In this document: piece by piece, positions 61,272-64,000 of the stretch | Layout: every line of letters begins with the position of its first letter | Numbering within the stretch: position 1 is the first letter of the stretch | Origin: Actinostola sp. cb2023 | Taxonomy: Eukaryota > Cnidaria > Anthozoa > Actiniaria > Actinostolidae | NCBI GenBank assembly: GCA_033675265.1 | Contig: JAUJYZ010000713.1 | Coordinates: 348,001 to 412,000, forward strand | Direction: 5' to 3' | DNA length: 64,000 nucleotides | The notes under the pieces: generated by a model | Databases searched by the model: none | The model's input: the letters and a program-made list of their open reading frames with translations, nothing else | What the model was told of the DNA's origin: nothing | Position numbers and translations under genes: made by a program

Positions 61272-62640
61272 ATGTTGTTGTAAATTCCAAACCGTATTCA
61301 TGTTACGTCCCTAATGACTAGTATACTACGTATTAATTAGCATATTAATATAATATGAGTGACTAGGTGGCTTAGGGGCCGGATATCCCCTCCCTCACTG
61401 GCCTTTTGGTTAGCGGACCTAGTTTTGTGTAGCACCGGGATAGCGCTAGTCCAGAACTGGCCCCACCTTTCTCAATAACTGATATAAATACTGGGCGCGA
61501 AAGAAATATAAAGACTACGAGAAGCGCGCGCTCAATCTATAAGGAAATTGAGAAAAGTGGGTCCAGGGAAGTTCGTCTGAGCATGCGCCACCATATCCAA
61601 TCAAAAATTCTCTCGAGCCCGCTATTAGTGTTTATAGCGGTTATTCTACGAAATGGACGCATTTGCCGCCGAGTTTTACTTACAGATTTTATACGACAAC
61701 AAAATTCACAAAGAAAACAACGTCCTTTATTCTTTCTTTTCTTATTTGTTAGCATAAAAAAAGTTATTTTTGTGTTTTGTTTGTGAAATGCGCGCGCTAT
61801 CACACAATCGATACGCCATCGAGCATGCGCTCAAGAGATTTTTCGTTTGCTTTTCTCACTTTTTTCGCCAAAAAGATTGCGTTTTTCTTCTTATTTTCTA
61901 CACAAATATCATTGAAAAGTTGTTGTGTGTTTCCCTATTTACTTTAGAAGTACTTTTCTGTCGTTTTTAGTGTGTTTTCTTTTTCTAATGAAAAACAAAA
62001 CGCCAAGTGGTCTTTGAGGGTGATATCAATTATTGCTCAATGTTCACATTACGAAAACGGGATGTGGTGACGCATGCGCAGACAAACTTCCCTGGACCCA
62101 CTTTCATCGTCTCTCTCTAGCCCAGCTCTTCTCTTCTGCTCTATGCCGCGCGCGTAGATAAAATTGGGTCAAGTTCTGGACTAGGATAGCGCGGGCGGGG
62201 CCGAAATCTTCACCCTTTACGTAAGTCGATTCGATGTCTCAGTTTCTTAGAATGTCTCGGGAGAATCGTCCCATTATTTCTTTTTTCTTTTTCTTTTTTC
62301 GAGTTTTCTATTTCGTCTTTCTTTTGATACGGGAGGGGTGGGACCGTGGCCAAAACCAAGGAGCCAAAGGCATTTGGCAGGTCTGGAGTTCGACTCTCAC
62401 CGGAGTCGATATTTTTTTCTGTTTATTTTTTTACCTCCTTTTTTGCCTCGTTTCATTTGCTCTCTTTTTTTTTCTTGTCCTTTCCTTTTGGTTGTATTGT
62501 TTTTATTTTTGTCGGATTTCTCTTTGAGGTATTTTGAAATAAAAAAACGCTTTGATTTTGACAAGGTAATGCACAGGAAGCCCAATAACATATATATGCA
62601 AAGATTCCAAGTTTTCGCCGTTGCAATTAAGTCGGGCGTT
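61272..62640 (+). mobile_element. SINE-like repeat copy 1, split by a DNA transposon
   Basis: Sequence from TTGTTGTAAATTCCAAACC to the CACAGGAAGCCCA end recurs at 62966-63590. It has tRNA-like words TGGCTTAGGGG and, near 62390, GAGTTCGACTC (B-box-like). Copy 1 is interrupted at the word GATAGCG by an element of about 0.7 kb (61472-62183). The short frames here differ only by indels from those in copy 2 and are not genes. Confidence 0.78.
61472..62183. mobile_element. ~0.7-kb DNA transposon (non-autonomous), 7-8-bp target duplication
   Basis: The ends CTAGTCCAGAACT and AGTTCTGGACTAG are inverted repeats. GATAGCG stands on both sides, and the sister copy (about 63165-63171) has it once. Inner arms GTGGGTCCAGGGAAGTT (61556) and AACTTCCCTGGACCCAC (62085) form a second inverted pair about 85 bp inside. 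An hAT-type origin is possible. No transposase is seen. Confidence 0.85.
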
Positions 62641-62689
62641 AGGATTTGAAAACGATAGCTTGACCGTAAGCTAAGTTCTGATTACGTAC

Positions 62690-62935
62690 ATCTAGGATCA
62701 TTCAAACAAGTATGAGAATAAGAGTATAAAACCACAGTTCTGTCCTTTGGAAGCCGCTATTTATGATCGCCGCTAGACTCAAAGTCTGAGAATACAAGGA
62801 GTAAGAAAGAAGGAACAACTGATAAAGATCTACATTTTGTAAGCGTTAAACCAATTCAGTTCTCTGTAATAAATACTCGACTGAATAAAGCCACACGGGA
62901 CTTTCCTCGTGTATTTATTTTGGCCCGATATCTTA
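62690..62935 (+). mobile_element. Possible solo-LTR-like segment
   Basis: GAGTATAAAACC (TATA-like) at about 62720 is followed about 150 bp later by AATAAATACTCGACTGAATAAAG and TCCTCGTGTATTTATT. This promoter/poly(A) spacing is that of an LTR. No primer-binding site, target duplication or internal coding was found, so this is tentative. Confidence 0.3.
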
Positions 62936-62965
62936 ATGTATATATGCATTCATGATCACCGCGGG

Positions 62966-63590
62966 CTGTTGTAAATTCCAAACCTTATTCACGTGACGTC
63001 CCTAAGGACTATTGCACTACGTATTAGCATATCAATGAAGCTTCGCCGAATAGACTACAAAAATCACACCTTAATATAATATGAGTGACTAGATGGCTTA
63101 GGGGCCGGATATCCCCTCCCTCACTGGCCTTTTGGTTAGCGGACCTAGTTTTATGTAGCACCGGGATAGCGCGGGCGGGGCCCGAAATCTTCACCCTTTA
63201 CGTAAGTCGATTCGATGTCTCAGCTTCTTAGAATGTCTCGGGAGAATCGTCCCATTATTTCTCTTTTCTTTTTTCGAGTTTTCTATTTCGTCTTTCTTTT
63301 GATATGGGAGGGGTGGGACCGTGGCCAAAACCAAGGAGCCAAAGGCATTTGGCAGGTCTGGAGTTCGACTCTCACAGGAGTCGATTTTTTTTTTCTGTTT
63401 ATTTTTCTAACTCCTTTTTTGGCCCGTTTCATTTTCTCTATTTTTATTTTTCTTCTTGTCATTTCCTTTTAGTTGTATTGTTTTAATTTTTGTCGGATTT
63501 CTCTTTGAGGTATTTTGAAATAAAAATGTTTTGATTTTGACAAGACAATGCACAGGAACCCCAATAATATATCTATGCATGAACAAATAC
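62966..63590 (+). mobile_element. SINE-like repeat copy 2 (uninterrupted)
   Basis: Gives the empty-site sequence GGGATAGCGCGGGCGGGG for the insertion in copy 1. It ends in CACAGGAACCCCAATAATAT, equivalent to the copy 1 end. Confidence 0.78.
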
Positions 63591-64000
63591 TAGTCACGCT
63601 GTGATGTTATGTTTTTAATCAATCATCGATTCAGAGCTGGTATTGTTGATGAAATTCTGCTTTATGTTAAATTGTGCAGTAATAGGTTAAATCTACTTCT
63701 GTAGACGATAGAAATTTAGCATTTGCAAGGTTCGATCATTTAACCTATCAAAATAGCTTATTAAGAAGCCCGAATTCACACTGATACATTGCCATCTATG
63801 ACCGACCAGACGACTACTGTTCTGGGCCTTCACTCAGGGTTAACTCTTAAGATTTTACCCGGGGGGGGTACTCCCCTATATACGCTATACGGGTATGTGC
63901 CGCGGGATAGGGTATGGTTTTTGAGCTCCCAGGTCTGGGGGTAGGGTATCATTTTTTGCCTTTTTAGGCTGGGATCGGGTACGTTTTGGTCTGGTATAGG
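63591..64000. other. Intergenic with G/C-rich interspersed repeat at the edge
   Basis: 63591-63855 is unremarkable. From 63858, CCGGGGGGGGTACTCCCCTA followed by several GGGTATGG/GGGTAGGGTAT words forms a repeat that runs off the window. Confidence 0.5.

Noticed and set aside
62234..63486. Duplicated ~60-100-codon Phe-rich frames
   Set aside because: Arise from pyrimidine-rich 3' halves of the two SINE-like copies. Indels shift the frame between copies.

Overview
This is nuclear DNA of an animal. Genes have many short exons with GT/AG introns, there is no prokaryotic operon structure, and non-coding DNA is packed with foldback MITEs, tRNA-derived SINE-like pieces, microsatellites and minisatellites. 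The proteins resemble vertebrate orthologues closely. The repeat style, the AT-rich composition and an orphan NR2-type nuclear receptor suggest an anthozoan cnidarian such as a stony coral or sea anemone. The host is an inference and was not tested.

Three genes are recognised with confidence. (1) 196-15840, plus strand: MED13, the large subunit that joins the CDK8 kinase module to Mediator. The window holds 22 in-phase exons (about 1945 residues) and lacks only the first exon(s). (2) 26908-18308, minus strand: a complete 9-exon gamma-glutamyltransferase, a type II membrane ectoenzyme of 621 residues. It converges tail-to-tail on MED13. (3) 42587-46138, plus strand: a 3-exon orphan nuclear receptor of the NR2 (COUP-TF/TLX-like) type with an unusual P-box.

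Two weaker spliced candidates follow. One (35674-36185, 139 aa) runs from the spacer of a 1.6-kb palindrome into its right arm. The other (53345-55479, 67 aa) is a small two-exon acidic-tailed protein. Neither is recognised.

The rest is repeat-rich. From 27.6 to 32.7 kb there are two sets of direct duplications in which one copy carries a transposon insertion that the other lacks. From 34.5 to 40.2 kb lie AT repeats, the palindrome, SINE-like pieces and a 110-bp satellite. From 46.3 to 47.0 kb is a 31-bp minisatellite with higher-order structure. From 48.6 to 64 kb there are nested MITEs, a TTAA-flanked element inside a larger inverted-repeat element, a 3.2-kb palindrome (57.7-61.0 kb) whose arms differ by MITE insertions, and a SINE-like duplication interrupted by a 0.7-kb DNA transposon.

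The most unusual structures are: a minisatellite in the second GGT intron in which each unit carries the end of the second coding exon plus its splice donor; a MITE family with three copies each flanked by 9-10-bp target duplications; palindromes whose arms record insertion order; and a 13-mer (GGGCTTCCTGTGG-like) recurring about 12 times.
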